A stretch of DNA of 64,000 bases, from contig JADJMS010000045.1 of assembly GCA_016709495.1 (NCBI GenBank), positions 62,001 to 126,000 of the forward strand, read 5' to 3'. Below the pieces are notes generated by a model. It did not search any database and was not told where the DNA came from. It saw nothing but the letters and a program-made list of their open reading frames with translations. The position numbers were made by a program, and so were the translations under genes. Positions 17,974 through 28,633 of the stretch are shown one piece after another. This DNA is from Candidatus Dechloromonas phosphorivorans (GTDB taxonomy: Bacteria; Pseudomonadota; Gammaproteobacteria; Burkholderiales; Rhodocyclaceae). Within the stretch, counting starts at the first letter, position 1. The number at the start of each line of letters is the position of its first letter.

Positions 17974-18507
17974 ATGCGCCAGCTACTGAAAAAATACCTG
18001 CCTGATCACCAGAGCATTCACGCCAACCCGTGGCTGCGCCCTTTTGCGTCCACCTTGCTGCACCCGCGCCTATGGCACCTGAATCGCCACTCGGCAGCTG
18101 GCGCTGTGGCTGCCGGCATGTTTTGCGGGCTGATTCCGGGACCGCTGCAAATGCTGGGTGCGGCCATCTGCGCGCTGGTTTTTCGTGTCAACCTGCCGCT
18201 GGCCATGTTCGTCACGCTTTATACAAACCCGTTCACCATTGTTCCGCTTTATGTCGTGGCTTACCAGATCGGCCGCCTGCTGACGGGCGACAACAGCAGT
18301 TTTGTTGCACCGCCTGCCTTCGACCCAACCACTTTTGTTGCGTGGACAACGGGCATGCAAAACTGGATGCTAGCTGCAGCAAAACCGCTCGGTATCGGGC
18401 TTGTCGCCCTCGCTTGTTTACTGGCCGTACTGGGTTACGTGGCAACCAAGGCCGCCTGGCGCTTTTATCTGATCCGCGCCTGGCGGCAACGCAAACTCAA
18501 GTCCTGA
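17974..18507 (+). CDS. DUF2062 membrane protein
   Basis: 177 aa matching the DUF2062 family: RHSAAGAVAAGMFCGLIPGP and LYTNPFTIVPLYVVAYQIGR are its conserved membrane motifs, with hydrophobic helices at about 45-65, 75-100 and 135-160 and a basic C-terminus. Function unknown; the family often neighbours comEC in betaproteobacteria. The last 11 bases overlap the convergent end of the downstream chemoreceptor gene. Confidence 0.82.
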   Translation: MRQLLKKYLPDHQSIHANPWLRPFASTLLHPRLWHLNRHSAAGAVAAGMFCGLIPGPLQMLGAAICALVFRVNLPLAMFVTLYTNPFTIVPLYVVAYQIGRLLTGDNSSFVAPPAFDPTTFVAWTTGMQNWMLAAAKPLGIGLVALACLLAVLGYVATKAAWRFYLIRAWRQRKLKS

Positions 18508-20520
18508 AGCGGGAAACCGCCGTATTCAAGGTTTCAGCCAACTGCCGCAAGCGACTTGCGGTTTCAGTATTACCACTGGCCGCAACGTTGTTTTCTTCAG
18601 CCATCTGGGCGATGCGTTCGACGTTCTGGGCGATTTCAGTGCTGGCTACTGACTGTTCGCGCAAAGCCGTCGATATTTCGTCCACCGCATTACGCACCTG
18701 GCGTGATTGCGCCTGTACCTGGGCAATTGCGCCACCTACCTTTTCCGCCTGCTCGACACCCTTTGCCACACGCGCCACACCCAGCTTCATGCTGGACACC
18801 GCCGTTGCTGTACCCGCCTGAATCGCATCAATCATTCCGGCAATTTCCTGGGTTGATTTGGCGGTACGTTCGGCCAATTTGCGAACCTCATCAGCAACCA
18901 CAGCAAATCCGCGCCCGGACTCACCGGCACGTGCCGCTTCGATGGCTGCATTAAGTGCCAGCAAATTCGTCTGATCGGCAATCTCCTTAATCGTACCGAC
19001 AATCGCTGAAATTTGATCTGACTGCTGCCCCAACGCCTCAACGGCGACAGCTGACTGATTTACGGTAGCGGCAATCCCCTGAATTTCCTTGACCACGTCA
19101 TCGACGATATGACTACTCTGCTCGGCAACCTCATCGGACTCTCGCGAATAACCCTGGGCATCCAGCGCATTTTTGGCAATGTTATCGACACCTACCGTCA
19201 TTTCCTCAACGGAAGCTGCCATGCTTGACGCTGAATCACTTTGCTCACCAGTACCAGCTGAAATCTGCTGGCTGGAGGAAGCAAGTTGGTCTGCCGCGCC
19301 ACGCAGTTGCTGAACATCCGTCTGAATTCGCCCAAGCAAATTGCGGAAGGCGGCCGCCATATCGTTAAAGTCATTGCCGGCCATGTGCAGTTCGTCATGA
19401 CCATCGGTTGAAAATTTTACGGTCAAGTCGCCATCTGCCAAACGACGTGCGCCATCAGAAAACACCTTGACGCTGTTGATCACCGAGTAATACGTACCAA
19501 TTGCCAAATAACCAACCAGAGCCATTACCACAAGCGCCAGGCCCACATTCAAGATCAGGGCACTACGTGCGGCCCCCATGCGATCCTTAAGCTGCTGTTC
19601 AAATTGCGGGATCAGCACGTCAAACATGACTTTGTAGCCGAGATCAATAATCGCAGTAGTTTGGGCGAAGTATTACTTTGGATCAGTCACAAATTTTTCA
19701 CCCAAAATGTCGTTTCGCACCAAGACAAATATCTTCTCTGCGCCATCCGAAAACTCCTTGGCCGGGCCGCTCAAAACGGCCTGCAGGGCGGGTGAAAAAC
19801 GTACGATTTTTGCGAGATTTTCATTTTGCGCAGCCAGCGTACTGTCCATCTGGGCAATCACCGTCGCCATATCAATTCGCATCTGCGGCGACAGTTCTTT
19901 TTTGGTCAGGACACCCGTGCCACGGGCGCGGGTAATACCAAGAGGTTCCAGCATGGCTGGCATTTTGCTGACCACGGTATCCATGAAATAGTAGGTATCC
20001 ATCACCGGATCAAGCGTTAGCTCAGTTTCATCGGCAATGTCCACCATCAGCACCAGCACGTTGCGGATCATTTGGGTATGGCGCTTGATATTTTCAGGCG
20101 GCGCCCAACTCAAACCTTGCCCACGAATTTCTTCCCAGTCCTGACGAATTTTTTTCCAGGTGGCTGAATCACGCAATTTAGGCGACAGAGCCGCTTCGCT
20201 CGCAGCAACAATATCAGTCACCTCCTTTTCCTTGGCGGCACGCTTGTCCTTCATTGCTTCGTTGCCGTTCAGCACGCCAGAGGAAAGACCACGATGCTGC
20301 TGCATAAACTGCGCCATTTTATTGACGGGTTTAAGCATCTGCAGGCCGACAAGTTCGTTAGCGGCCGTTTGTATATCGCGATTGAGATTCACAAAAACCG
20401 TGAATAAGAGCACCAGCATGACAACGCCCATCGCCGTACCAAGCAGAAGAAATTTGCTGGTGTAACGAAAGCGATTCATCAAGGCAACAGCGGGGCTGAA
20501 GAGTGCTTGCATGATCAATT
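18497..20520 (-). CDS. Methyl-accepting chemotaxis protein with an in-frame stop
   Basis: N-terminal half (from MQALFSPAVALMNRF): membrane helix FLLLGTAMGVVMLVLLFTVF, then a periplasmic domain resembling the nitrate/nitrite (NIT) sensing fold with QFMQQHRGLSSGVLNGNEAM. C-terminal half: second membrane helix, HAMP, and a complete signalling domain with the hairpin tip EIADQTNLLALNAAIEAARA. The two halves are in the same frame but separated by TAA at 19673-19675; the paralogue next door has an aspartate codon there (SQDYF versus K-stop-YF). Either one substitution turned a sense codon into a stop, or it is a base-call error. If real, only the N-terminal sensor would be made. It ends convergently with the DUF2062 gene. 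Confidence 0.8.
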
Positions 20521-20619
20521 CCAGAGGTTTTGAAATGGAACCTACTGTACCGGCAATGGCACGCAAATTCCAAACTAAAAAAAGGCGGTTCGTAGCCGCC
20601 TCTCTGGATTCAAGACTAA

Positions 20620-22633
20620 TTAGGTTTTAAAGCGTCCAACTTCGCTACTCAAGGATTCAGCCAATTGGCGTAAATCACCTGCTGTTTTTGCGTTTCCGCT
20701 GGCTGCTGCATCATTTTCTTCAGCCATTTGAGCAATGCGTTCGACGTTCTGGGCAATTTCGGTACTTGCTGCAGCTTGCTCACTAAGCGAAACCGATATT
20801 TCGCCAACCGCTACCATCACCTCGCGCGATTGTTGCTGGACCTGCTCAATGGCATTTCCGGCCAGACGCGCCTGTTCAACACCACTGGCGACTCGACCAA
20901 CACCACGTTTCATACTGCTCACGGCGGTTTCCGTACCACTCTGAATCGCGCCTATCATGCCAGCAATCTCCTGGGTTGATTTGGCTGTGCGTTCGGCCAG
21001 CTTGCGAACCTCATCGGCCACCACGGCAAATCCACGGCCAGACTCACCCGCCCGCGCCGCTTCAATGGCAGCATTCAGTGCCAACAGATTGGTCTGATCG
21101 GCAATTTCCTTGATCGTGCCGACAATGGCTGAAATTTTGTCGGATTGCTGGCCCAGCGCTTCCACGGCAGCGGCTGAATCATTGACGGTTTCAGCAATCA
21201 GCTGAATCTCGTTCACGACGCTCTGGACGATGCGCTCACCCTCAGCAGCCAGTGCATCGGAATCACGTGAATACTTTTGTGCCTCCTGGGCGTTTCTGGC
21301 GATGTGATCAACCCCGACCGTCATTTCCTCAATCGAAGCCGCCATGCTCGACGCTGAATCACTCTGCGTACCCGTGCTGGCAGAAATCTGCTGACTGGTT
21401 GTGGACAACTGCTCAGCGGAGGATCGCAACTGCAGCGCTTCCTGCTTGATATGACCGAGCAGTTTACGGAAGGAAAGGGCCATATCGTTGAAATCATTCC
21501 CTGCGGTATGCAGTTCGTCATGGCCATCGGTATCAAACTGTACCGTCAGGTCGCCATCAGCCAAGCTGCGCGCACCACGTGAAAACACGCCAACGCTATT
21601 GATTACCGAGTAATACATGCCGATTGCCAGATAAGTCACTACGGCCAGCACGCCAAGTACAAGCAACAGCGTCAGCACGAGTGATTTATGCGCTGCATTT
21701 TTTCTGTGATTCAACTGATTCTCGAATTCGACAATCAGCACATCAAACATGGTCTTGTAACCAGAATCAATAATTACCGTGGTCAGATTAAAGTAATCCT
21801 GCGATGGCGTCAGAAAGCGCTCAAGCAGAATATCCTCGCGAACCAACGAAAAAACTTTCTGCGCACTTTCAGTAAATTCCTTGCCCGGCCCGGACAACGC
21901 ACCCTGCAAGGCAGGTGCAAAACGGATGACCTTCTGTAAATTGATATTCTGGGCGCGCAAGGTGCTCGACATCTCGGCCAATGTCGACGCCATGTCAATC
22001 TTCATCTGTGCCGAAATTTCCTTCTTGGCCAGGACACCTGTGCCTCGCGCACGCGTCTGCCCAAGGCGCTCCAGCATGGCTGGCATCTTGAGGACGACAG
22101 TGTCCATCATGTAAAAGGTATCCATTGCCGGATCGAGCGACATCTCGGTTTCATCAGCCACATCGACCATGAAGAGCAATATCTGGTCAATCAATGCATT
22201 GTGGGCCTTGATATTTTCAGCTACGGGCAAATTCAGCCCTGTACTACGCAGCGTTTCCCAATCGGCACGAATTTTCTTCCAGGAGCTGACTCACGCAACA
22301 CGGGAATAAGCGTTGTTTCTGTTTGCTGAAGCGCATCGGCAGCCTCTTTCTCCTTCGCACTCCGCTTGTCTTTCATCGCCTCGTTGCCACCCAGCAGGCC
22401 GGCTGACATGCCGCGATGCTGTTGCAAGTGTTGCGCTGAACGATTCAATGGTTTCAGTATTTGCACACCGATGAGTTCGTTGTTGGCAACGTCGATATTG
22501 CGATTCAAAGTGGTAACCACTGAGTAAAGCAGAATCAGAATGACAATGCTGACTGCCAAACCAAGCAACAAAAACTTGCTGGTGTAACGCAAGCGGTTCA
22601 TCAAGGCGATGGAGGGGGCAAATATCTTTTCAT
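20620..22633 (-). CDS. Methyl-accepting chemotaxis protein, paralogue of the preceding one (frame-broken)
   Basis: Same architecture as its neighbour: membrane helix, a helical sensor domain with HLQQHRGMSAGLLGGNEAM, a second helix, HAMP, and a full MCP signalling domain (EIADQTNLLALNAAIEAARA). A missing base near 22288 splits it; the expected text WKKIRADWETLRSTG sits in the other frame. The start is also uncertain: an ATG at 22633 preceded by GGAG would give MKKIFAPSIALMNR if one A were restored, matching the other paralogue. The two copies differ throughout the sensor region, so the duplication is not recent. The ligand is unknown; a NIT-like sensor suggests nitrate/nitrite or an organic ligand. 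Confidence 0.8.
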
Positions 22634-22763
22634 CAACGTCTCCAGAGTTTTTTTGATTTAGTGCCCAGCTAACGGCCAAGACGCTCAACTTCGCAGGAAA
22701 TTATCACGCAATGACTAGATTGGAAATACTACCAATGGCATGTTCAACCAGAATCAACGTTGC

Positions 22764-23438
22764 TTAGTTGACTAGAAAACCATCGTTCAGTGACAAAACC
22801 CGATCAGCCCGCTCGGCCAATTGCGGGTCGTGCGTCACCATGACCAGGCTGGTGTTTTGTAATCGCACCCGTTCGATCAGCAGATCAAAGACGATGTTCG
22901 CTGTCTGCCGGTCCAGATTGCCAGTCGGCTCATCGGCCAGCAGGCAGGAAGGCTCGCTGACCAGCGCGCGGGCGATGGCAGCACGCTGGCGTTCGCCACC
23001 TGATAGTTCGCCTGGGCGGTGTTCGACACGATGCCCCAAGCCGACTGCCTGCAAAGTTTTTTCAGCGCGCGCCAACGCCTCGTCGCGCGGCATGCGCCGG
23101 ATCAGTAGCGGCATGGCGACGTTTTCCAGCGCCGAGAACTCGGCAAGCAGATGATGAAACTGGTAAACAAACCCCAGATGGCGATTACGCCAATCGCCAC
23201 GGTCAACTTCATTCAAGGCCGAAAAATCACGGCCCATCAGCGTCACGCTGCCGCTGCTCGGTTTGTCCAGGCCACCCAACAAGTGCAGCAAGGTGCTTTT
23301 GCCGGAGCCGGAAGCGCCAACAATGGCAACGGTTTCGCCGGCGGCAATCGAGAGATCGACGGCAGTCAGCACATTGACATCCAGCCCGCCGCGAAAAACC
23401 TTGCTCAGCCCACACGCCTGCAGAATCAGATCACTCAT
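22764..23438 (-). CDS. lolD: Lipoprotein-releasing ABC transporter ATPase LolD
   Basis: ATP-binding subunit of the inner-membrane LolCDE complex that extracts lipoproteins and hands them to LolA. Walker A GASGSGKST, the LolD-type segment GFVYQFHHLLAEFSALENV, signature LSGGERQR and Walker B CLLADEPTGNLD are all present. 224 aa from MSDLILQACG; the longer open frame upstream lies in the lolC/E gene and is ignored. It overlaps the end of the upstream permease gene by eight bases. Confidence 0.93.
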   Translation of the reverse strand: MSDLILQACGLSKVFRGGLDVNVLTAVDLSIAAGETVAIVGASGSGKSTLLHLLGGLDKPSSGSVTLMGRDFSALNEVDRGDWRNRHLGFVYQFHHLLAEFSALENVAMPLLIRRMPRDEALARAEKTLQAVGLGHRVEHRPGELSGGERQRAAIARALVSEPSCLLADEPTGNLDRQTANIVFDLLIERVRLQNTSLVMVTHDPQLAERADRVLSLNDGFLVN

Positions 23439-24677
23439 AGCGCAGTGCCTCCGCCGGATTGACGCGCGAGGCGCGCCAGCTCGGGTAAATCGTTGCCAGC
23501 AACGCCAGCACAAAGGAAATCCCGGTCACGCCCCAGACATCGCCCCATTGCAGGTCGGATGGCAGGTCGGAAATGTAATAAACCTCTTTCGAGAGGAATT
23601 GCACGCCAAACAGTTTCTGGATAAACGGCACCACCACATCGACATTGAGCGCCAGCGCCACCCCGCCGACGATGCCCATGCCAAGGCCGATGAAACCGAC
23701 CAGGGCGCCCTGAATGACGAAAATGCCCATGATCGACAGCGGCCGCGCACCCAGCGTGCGCAAAATGGCGATATCCGCCTGCTTGTCCGTCACTGCCATG
23801 ACCAGCGTCGACACCAGATTGAAGGCGGCCACCGCAACGATGAGGGAGAGGATGATGAACATCATGTTTTTTTCAATTTGTACGGCGCGGAAGAAATTGG
23901 CGTGGCTCTTGGTCCAGTCGCTGATGTAGGCATCGGCATTGACCATGCCGGCCAGTTCGCGCGCCACACGCGGCGCCATGAACAAGTCATCGACCTTGAG
24001 CCGGACGCCGGTAACGCGATCTTCCATCTGGTAAAGCTTTTGCGCATCGCTGATGTGGATCAACGCCAGGCCGCTATCGTATTCATACATGCCGACTTCG
24101 AAGATGCCGACAACGCGGAAGGACTTGAGGCGCGGCAAGACGCCAGCGGGAGTGACAGTGCCTTGTGGGGCGATCATTGTCACTTTATCGCCGGTAAAAA
24201 CTCTTAAAGAGCGCGCCAGATCGGCACCGAGTACAACGCCGAACTCGCCAGCACGCAGATCATCGAGACTACCGCTTTTATCGTCTTGCGAAAATCGGCA
24301 ACGCGATCCTCCATTTCCGGTTCAATCCCGCGCACCAACGCACCTTTGACGCTGCCATCCACCGTAAACATGGCTTGCGATTGCACATACGGCGCCGCTT
24401 CACGCACCGCAGGATGCTTCTTGGCCTGTGCCGCAATCGACGACCAATCGCTCAATTCGCCATTGATGCCGGAAATCTGGATATGTGAAGCGACGCCGAG
24501 AATGCGCGTGCGCAACTCCTTCTGAAAGCCATTCATCACCGACAGCACGACGATCAGCGCGGCCACGCCGAGGCCGATGCCGAGCATGGAAATCAATGAA
24601 ATGAAGGAGATAAAGTGATTGCGGCGTTTGGCGCGCGTGTAGCGCAGACCGATCAGTAGTTCGTAAGGCAGAGCCAT
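23431..24677 (-). CDS. lolC: Lipoprotein-releasing permease LolC/LolE (one frame break)
   Basis: Inner-membrane permease of the LolCDE exporter: N-terminal helix and periplasmic MacB-like domain (GLRYTRAKRRNHFISFIS, LSVMNGFQKELRTRILG), then three C-terminal helices (MMFIILSLIVAVAAFNLVST, a LRTLGARPLSIMGIF coupling loop, and a final helix ending YPSWRASRVNPAEALRYE). One missing A in an AAAA run near 24280 splits it; the repaired junction reads SGSLDDLRAGEFGVVLGADL. About 415 aa, normal for the family. Only one LolC/E-type gene is present beside lolD, as in species with a single LolF-like permease, so the symbol is tentative. Confidence 0.85.
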
Positions 24678-24749
24678 GCAGGGAGCGATTCGTCAAAAGT
24701 CGCTATGGTACACTCAAGCGCTCTCCCTAGCCGTGTCCGCCAGCATCCC

Positions 24750-25781
24750 GTGCATATCACCCTGCTTGTTCCCGAACTGATCTGGCCGGAGCCCAGCGAC
24801 CAATTTACCTTGGGCAAACTCGCGGCACCCGGCTTTGAATGGCTGATTGCCCGCGCCCAACTCGACCGCCAGCCGCGTCTGCCGTTTGAAACTTCACTCG
24901 GCAAATTATTCGGCCTTGAAGCCGCGCCTTTCGGTGCCCTGCGCCTGCTCGGCGAAGGCCATGCGCCGGCTAACGAAGGCCATTGGCTTTGCGCCGACCC
25001 GGTGCATATGCGCTTTCATCAGGAACGCATCATCCTTGCCGATGCCGGCGCTTTTGAGCTGGACGACACCGAAGCGCAGGCGCTCACCGCTTCCCTCAAC
25101 AAGGAATTCGCCGACATCGGCCAGTTCCACGTTGCCAATGCCAAACGCTGGTATCTGCGGCTGAATGTTGCGGTCAACCACCCGGTAGAGCCAATTTCTT
25201 CAGTCGCCGGTCGCCGCGTTGACGGCGAACTGAGCGGCGGTGCCCTGCCCCTCACCCGCTGGCTGAATGAAGTCCAGATGTTCCTGCACGGCCACCCGGT
25301 CAATGAAAACCGCGAGTCGCAAGGCAAGCCGGTGATCAACAGCTTGTGGCTGTGGGGTGGTGGCAAGCTGGACGAGGCGCAATGCGCCGTCGGCCATTCC
25401 GCAATCTTTTCCGACAACCCGCTCGCCATCGGCATTGCCCGCGCCGCCGGTATTCCGCTCCATGCCAAGCCGGCCAATCTTGCCGCCCTGCTCACACAGG
25501 CTGGAGAATCCCCGCTCGTTGTCTTCGATCAGCTGTTGTTCGACATCCTTTACGAAAACAGCGAAGGCTGGCGCGACGACTTTAACGCGCTGGAAAGCAA
25601 CTGGTTCCTGCCGCTAAAAAATGCGCTCGGAAAACAGGTTGACCGTATCACTTTGCTCGCCCCCACCGTTTATGGCGAACTGCGCTACACCATCAACGCC
25701 GGCGAACGCTGGAAATTCTGGAAAAAAGGCGGCTCCGTTCAAGCCATCGCCCAGGCACTCGCCGGAAACGAATCGAAATGA
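24750..25781 (+). CDS. Uncharacterised protein upstream of recJ (COG4255-like)
   Basis: 343 aa from a GTG start (VHITLLVPELIWPEP); an upstream ATG at 24705 is less likely because it lies in the probable promoter. Recognisable but uncharacterised segments are NEGHWLCADPVHMRFHQERI, LWLWGGGK and GERWKFWKKGG. In betaproteobacteria this family is often found immediately upstream of recJ and is sometimes labelled a cofactor-independent phosphoglycerate mutase, for which I see no catalytic motif. Its stop overlaps the recJ start (ATGA), so the two are co-translated. The function is unknown; the linkage suggests, but does not show, a role in DNA metabolism. Confidence 0.7.
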   Translation: MHITLLVPELIWPEPSDQFTLGKLAAPGFEWLIARAQLDRQPRLPFETSLGKLFGLEAAPFGALRLLGEGHAPANEGHWLCADPVHMRFHQERIILADAGAFELDDTEAQALTASLNKEFADIGQFHVANAKRWYLRLNVAVNHPVEPISSVAGRRVDGELSGGALPLTRWLNEVQMFLHGHPVNENRESQGKPVINSLWLWGGGKLDEAQCAVGHSAIFSDNPLAIGIARAAGIPLHAKPANLAALLTQAGESPLVVFDQLLFDILYENSEGWRDDFNALESNWFLPLKNALGKQVDRITLLAPTVYGELRYTINAGERWKFWKKGGSVQAIAQALAGNESK

Positions 25782-27466
25782 CCCGTCTCACCACCCGCAG
25801 CAGCCCGCCACGTACCGTCTGGCAACTTGAGCAACAGGGCATGCACCCGCTGCTCGCCCGCCTCTATGCCGCGCGCGGCGTCACCGACAAAGCCGAACTC
25901 GATTACGAACTCAAGTCGCTGATCCCGCCTACCGCACTAACCAACGCCAGCGCCGCCGCACAACTGCTGGCCGACGCCATCGAGGCCGACGCCAGTCTGT
26001 TGATCATCGGCGACTACGACTGCGACGGCGCCACCGCCACGGCCGTCGGCATGCGCGCCCTCAAGGCGCTCGGCGCCAATGTCAATTTTCTGCTCCCCGA
26101 CCGCTTCAAACTCGGCTACGGCCTCTCGCCGGAAATCGTCGATGTGGCCGCCGAACAATCGCCCGACCTGATCATCACCGTCGACAACGGCATCGCCAGC
26201 CTTGAAGGCGTTGCCCGCGCCAACGAGCTGGGCATCGCCACGCTGATCACCGACCACCACTTGCCAGCCGCCACACTGCCCGCCGCCGACTGCATCGTGA
26301 ACCCGAACCAACCGGGCTGCGACTTTCCGTCCAAATGCATTGCCGGCGTCGGCGTCATGTTCTACGTCATGCTCGCATTGCGTGCCGAGTTGCGCGAACG
26401 CGGCTTCTTTACCGACCACCCCGAACCCAACTTTGCCGACTTGCTCGACCTCGTCGCCCTCGGCACCGTCGCCGACGTCGTCAAGCTCGACCGCAACAAC
26501 CGCATTCTGGTCAGCCAGGGCTTGAAGCGCATGCGCGCCGGCCGCCTGCAAACCGGCATCGCCGCCCTCTTCAAAGCCGCCAGCCGCGACCCGAAAAAAG
26601 CCTCGGCCTTCGACCTCGGCTTTCTCATCGGCCCACGCCTCAACGCCGCCGGCCGCCTCGCCGACATGCGCCTCGGCGTTGAATGCCTGCTCACCGACGA
26701 CCCGGCCCGCGCCCTGCAAATCGCCCAGGAACTCGACACGCTCAACCGCAGCCGCCGCGAGATCGAAGCCGGCATGCAGGAACAAGCGCTGATCCTGCTC
26801 GAATCGATCAATACCGAAGACGCCGCACCCGGCATCGCCCTCTTTGACGAAAGCTGGCACGAAGGCGTCGTCGGCATCCTCGCCTCACGGATCAAGGAAA
26901 AACTGCACCGCCCGGTCTTCGCCTTTGCCCCCAGCGAAGGCGGCATCATCAAAGGCTCCGGCCGCTCCATCCCCGGCCTGCACCTGCGCGACGCGCTCGA
27001 CCTCGTCGCCAAACGCGCCCCGGATTTGCTGGTGCGCTTCGGCGGCCACGCCATGGCGGCGGGTGTTACGGTCAACGCTGAAAACTTCGAGAAATTTCGC
27101 GAACTCTTCGCCCAAGTCGCCGGCGAACTGATCGCCCCCGCTGATTTAACGCGCACCCTGGAAACCGACGGCCCGCTCGAAGGTGGCTACATCTCCCTCG
27201 AAACCGCCCGCCTGCTGGAAAACGAAGTCTGGGGCCAGGGCTTCCCCGCCCCGCTCTTCCTCGACGATTTCGAAGTCGAGCAGCAACGCATCCTCAAAGA
27301 GAAACACCTCAAGCTGAAACTGCGCAAAGGCAACACGCGCATCGAAGCCATCCAGTTCAACTTCAGCACCCAACCCGGCAACAAAACCCGCGCCGCGTTT
27401 CGGCTGGCGATTAATGAATATATGGGCGTTGAAAGTCCGCAGTTGATGGTTGAGTATTTGGAGTGA
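25778..27466 (+). CDS. recJ: Single-stranded-DNA-specific exonuclease RecJ
   Basis: 5'-3' single-strand exonuclease of recombination and mismatch repair. The DHH-superfamily motifs are intact: IIGDYDCDGATATAVG (motif I), IITVDNGIASLEGV (II), LITDHHLPAATLPAADCIVN (III, with the DHH triad), GRLADMRLGVECLL (IV), and the DHHA1 domain containing RFGGHAMAAGVTV. A C-terminal OB-like domain closes the 562-aa protein. Start ATG overlaps the upstream gene's TGA. The segment encoding VTVNAENFEKF is nearly identical to the window's dispersed repeat. The gene is uninterrupted and strongly GC-biased at third positions, unlike its downstream flank. Confidence 0.95.
   Translation: MTRLTTRSSPPRTVWQLEQQGMHPLLARLYAARGVTDKAELDYELKSLIPPTALTNASAAAQLLADAIEADASLLIIGDYDCDGATATAVGMRALKALGANVNFLLPDRFKLGYGLSPEIVDVAAEQSPDLIITVDNGIASLEGVARANELGIATLITDHHLPAATLPAADCIVNPNQPGCDFPSKCIAGVGVMFYVMLALRAELRERGFFTDHPEPNFADLLDLVALGTVADVVKLDRNNRILVSQGLKRMRAGRLQTGIAALFKAASRDPKKASAFDLGFLIGPRLNAAGRLADMRLGVECLLTDDPARALQIAQELDTLNRSRREIEAGMQEQALILLESINTEDAAPGIALFDESWHEGVVGILASRIKEKLHRPVFAFAPSEGGIIKGSGRSIPGLHLRDALDLVAKRAPDLLVRFGGHAMAAGVTVNAENFEKFRELFAQVAGELIAPADLTRTLETDGPLEGGYISLETARLLENEVWGQGFPAPLFLDDFEVEQQRILKEKHLKLKLRKGNTRIEAIQFNFSTQPGNKTRAAFRLAINEYMGVESPQLMVEYLE
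27064..27101 (+). repeat. Dispersed TGTTACGGTCAACG element inside recJ
   Basis: Fifteen-base core TGTTACGGTCAACGC followed by GAAAA and, about ten bases later, GAAATTT, the same layout as the intergenic copies. Here it is translated as part of the DHHA1 domain, so it must also satisfy coding constraint. Confidence 0.6.
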
Positions 27467-27511
27467 ATTTGTTTCAGGGAAGGCTTTTGGAGTATTTCCG
27501 GTCATTAACAC

Positions 27512-27544
27512 AAAATGCTGCCGATTATTAAGAGGCAGCATTTT
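27512..27544 (+). terminator. Rho-independent terminator of recJ
   Basis: Perfect 11-bp stem AAAATGCTGCC / GGCAGCATTTT with an eleven-base loop and a run of eight T residues, 46 bases after the recJ stop. Confidence 0.9.
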
Positions 27545-27548
27545 TTTT

Positions 27549-27729
27549 GCGCAAAACCAAGTTCGACCAACACTTTCTGGCTACAGCAAACTTTGTTGAC
27601 TGATCTTTTATTCGGAACACATGCCTACAAAGCAAGGTTCTTAACAGCCATTAGCGCGCCCGACAGGATGTAAGCGGGCACTGGGTGACACGGATTATAG
27701 TGCGTTGAGAAATTTTTGATACCCAACTG
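27549..27729. other. Intergenic gap with no recognised gene
   Basis: About 180 AT-rich bases between the recJ terminator and the stop of the minus-strand hypothetical gene. Nothing recognisable on either strand. Composition drops sharply from recJ here, marking the edge of an accessory segment. Confidence 0.4.
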
Positions 27730-28633
27730 CTAGCTTGCCTTGGGATACATACCTTCTATCACTTCTAACTTACTGACCCACACGTTGATTTCATCATCAT
27801 CCAATTCACTTCGATCTTTCAAATAGATGACGATGTATTCTCGTATCGATTCACTGGTTAATACTGGAAGGTGTTTCCAATGGAGAAAGTCCTGCCTTTT
27901 CCTTTAATCAACTTTCTTCTGAACAAATCTACAATGTCCATTACAGACGCGACGCCGTAAAAATAGCTAGCCATTTAATTTCCAGCTTGTCTGAAAATAC
28001 TTCCGTAGAAAGTTCAGCCTTCCTCTCAAAAGCTAAAGCTATCGCATATGTTAACAAGTTCACGTTAAGACTAGACCTTTTATAAAAATTTTGAATTTCT
28101 GGCTGGGTCCAATTAATTACACTACCCCCATTTGAATCAGCTTCTCTTTTAGCACCCTGACCTATCAGAGTCGCTTCTAGATCGTCCATTCGCTTGGGTA
28201 TGGCGTGTACAGCCCCCTGCAATTCACTTGTCTTTTCGGCTATCGCCTCTAACGCACCGTTAAGTTGCCCTACTGTATCCGTTATATGCAAAGAAACTTT
28301 GCTAAGCCTCTCTGAGTTATCGATACCTGTTTGATTCATCTGCTGAACTTGGCCGATGAACGTCGATATTTGATCTTTTGCCTGCCAATCTCTGATGATG
28401 CTCGAGTTATATTCCTCAGTCCTTTGGATAGGTCAGAATTTGAAATAAACGAATAAACAATTGCGATAACACCAAGAACCAGAGATGTGGCCGTAGCTGA
28501 ATTACTGAGAAATGTAATTAAATTTTTCTTGTGGAGTCCATATAGAAGACGCCGTTATGACAAGCAAAAAGCTGAGAATAGACACAAGATAGATAAGATG
28601 AATTTTTAGCTTTTGCACTTCAATTGAATCCAT
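27730..28633 (-). CDS. Hypothetical membrane protein with coiled-coil middle (reconstructed across four indels)
   Basis: Joining frames gives a continuous protein of about 301 aa: MDSIEVQKLKIHLIYLVSIL start, helix 1 (LVSILSFLLVITASSIW), helix 2 (ATATSLVLGVIAIVYSFI), a long helical segment (GRQKDQISTFIGQVQQMNQ to AIPKRMDDLEATLIG) and a soluble C-terminal domain (NWTQPEIQNFYKRSSLNVN ... SKLEVIEGMYPKAS). The breaks are one extra A near 28533 and missing bases near 28390, 27960 and 27897, all at short A or T runs; the net shift is zero in length modulo three. The start overlaps the stop of the upstream DUF2726 gene (TAATG) and AGAGGAG precedes it. The family is not recognised. The composition is AT-rich compared with recJ. 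Confidence 0.6.

Noticed and set aside
23263..24207. 314-codon plus-strand frame across lolD and lolC/E
   Set aside because: Antisense to two genes with clear ABC-transporter motifs; no ribosome site or recognisable content.
24705..25781. Calling the recJ-linked gene a phosphoglycerate mutase
   Set aside because: That label is used for relatives, but no metal-binding or catalytic motif of either phosphoglycerate mutase class is visible.
25937..26860. 307-codon open frame on the minus strand opposite recJ
   Set aside because: Antisense shadow of a GC-rich gene; glycine/valine/alanine-rich with no domain, while the plus strand shows complete RecJ motifs.
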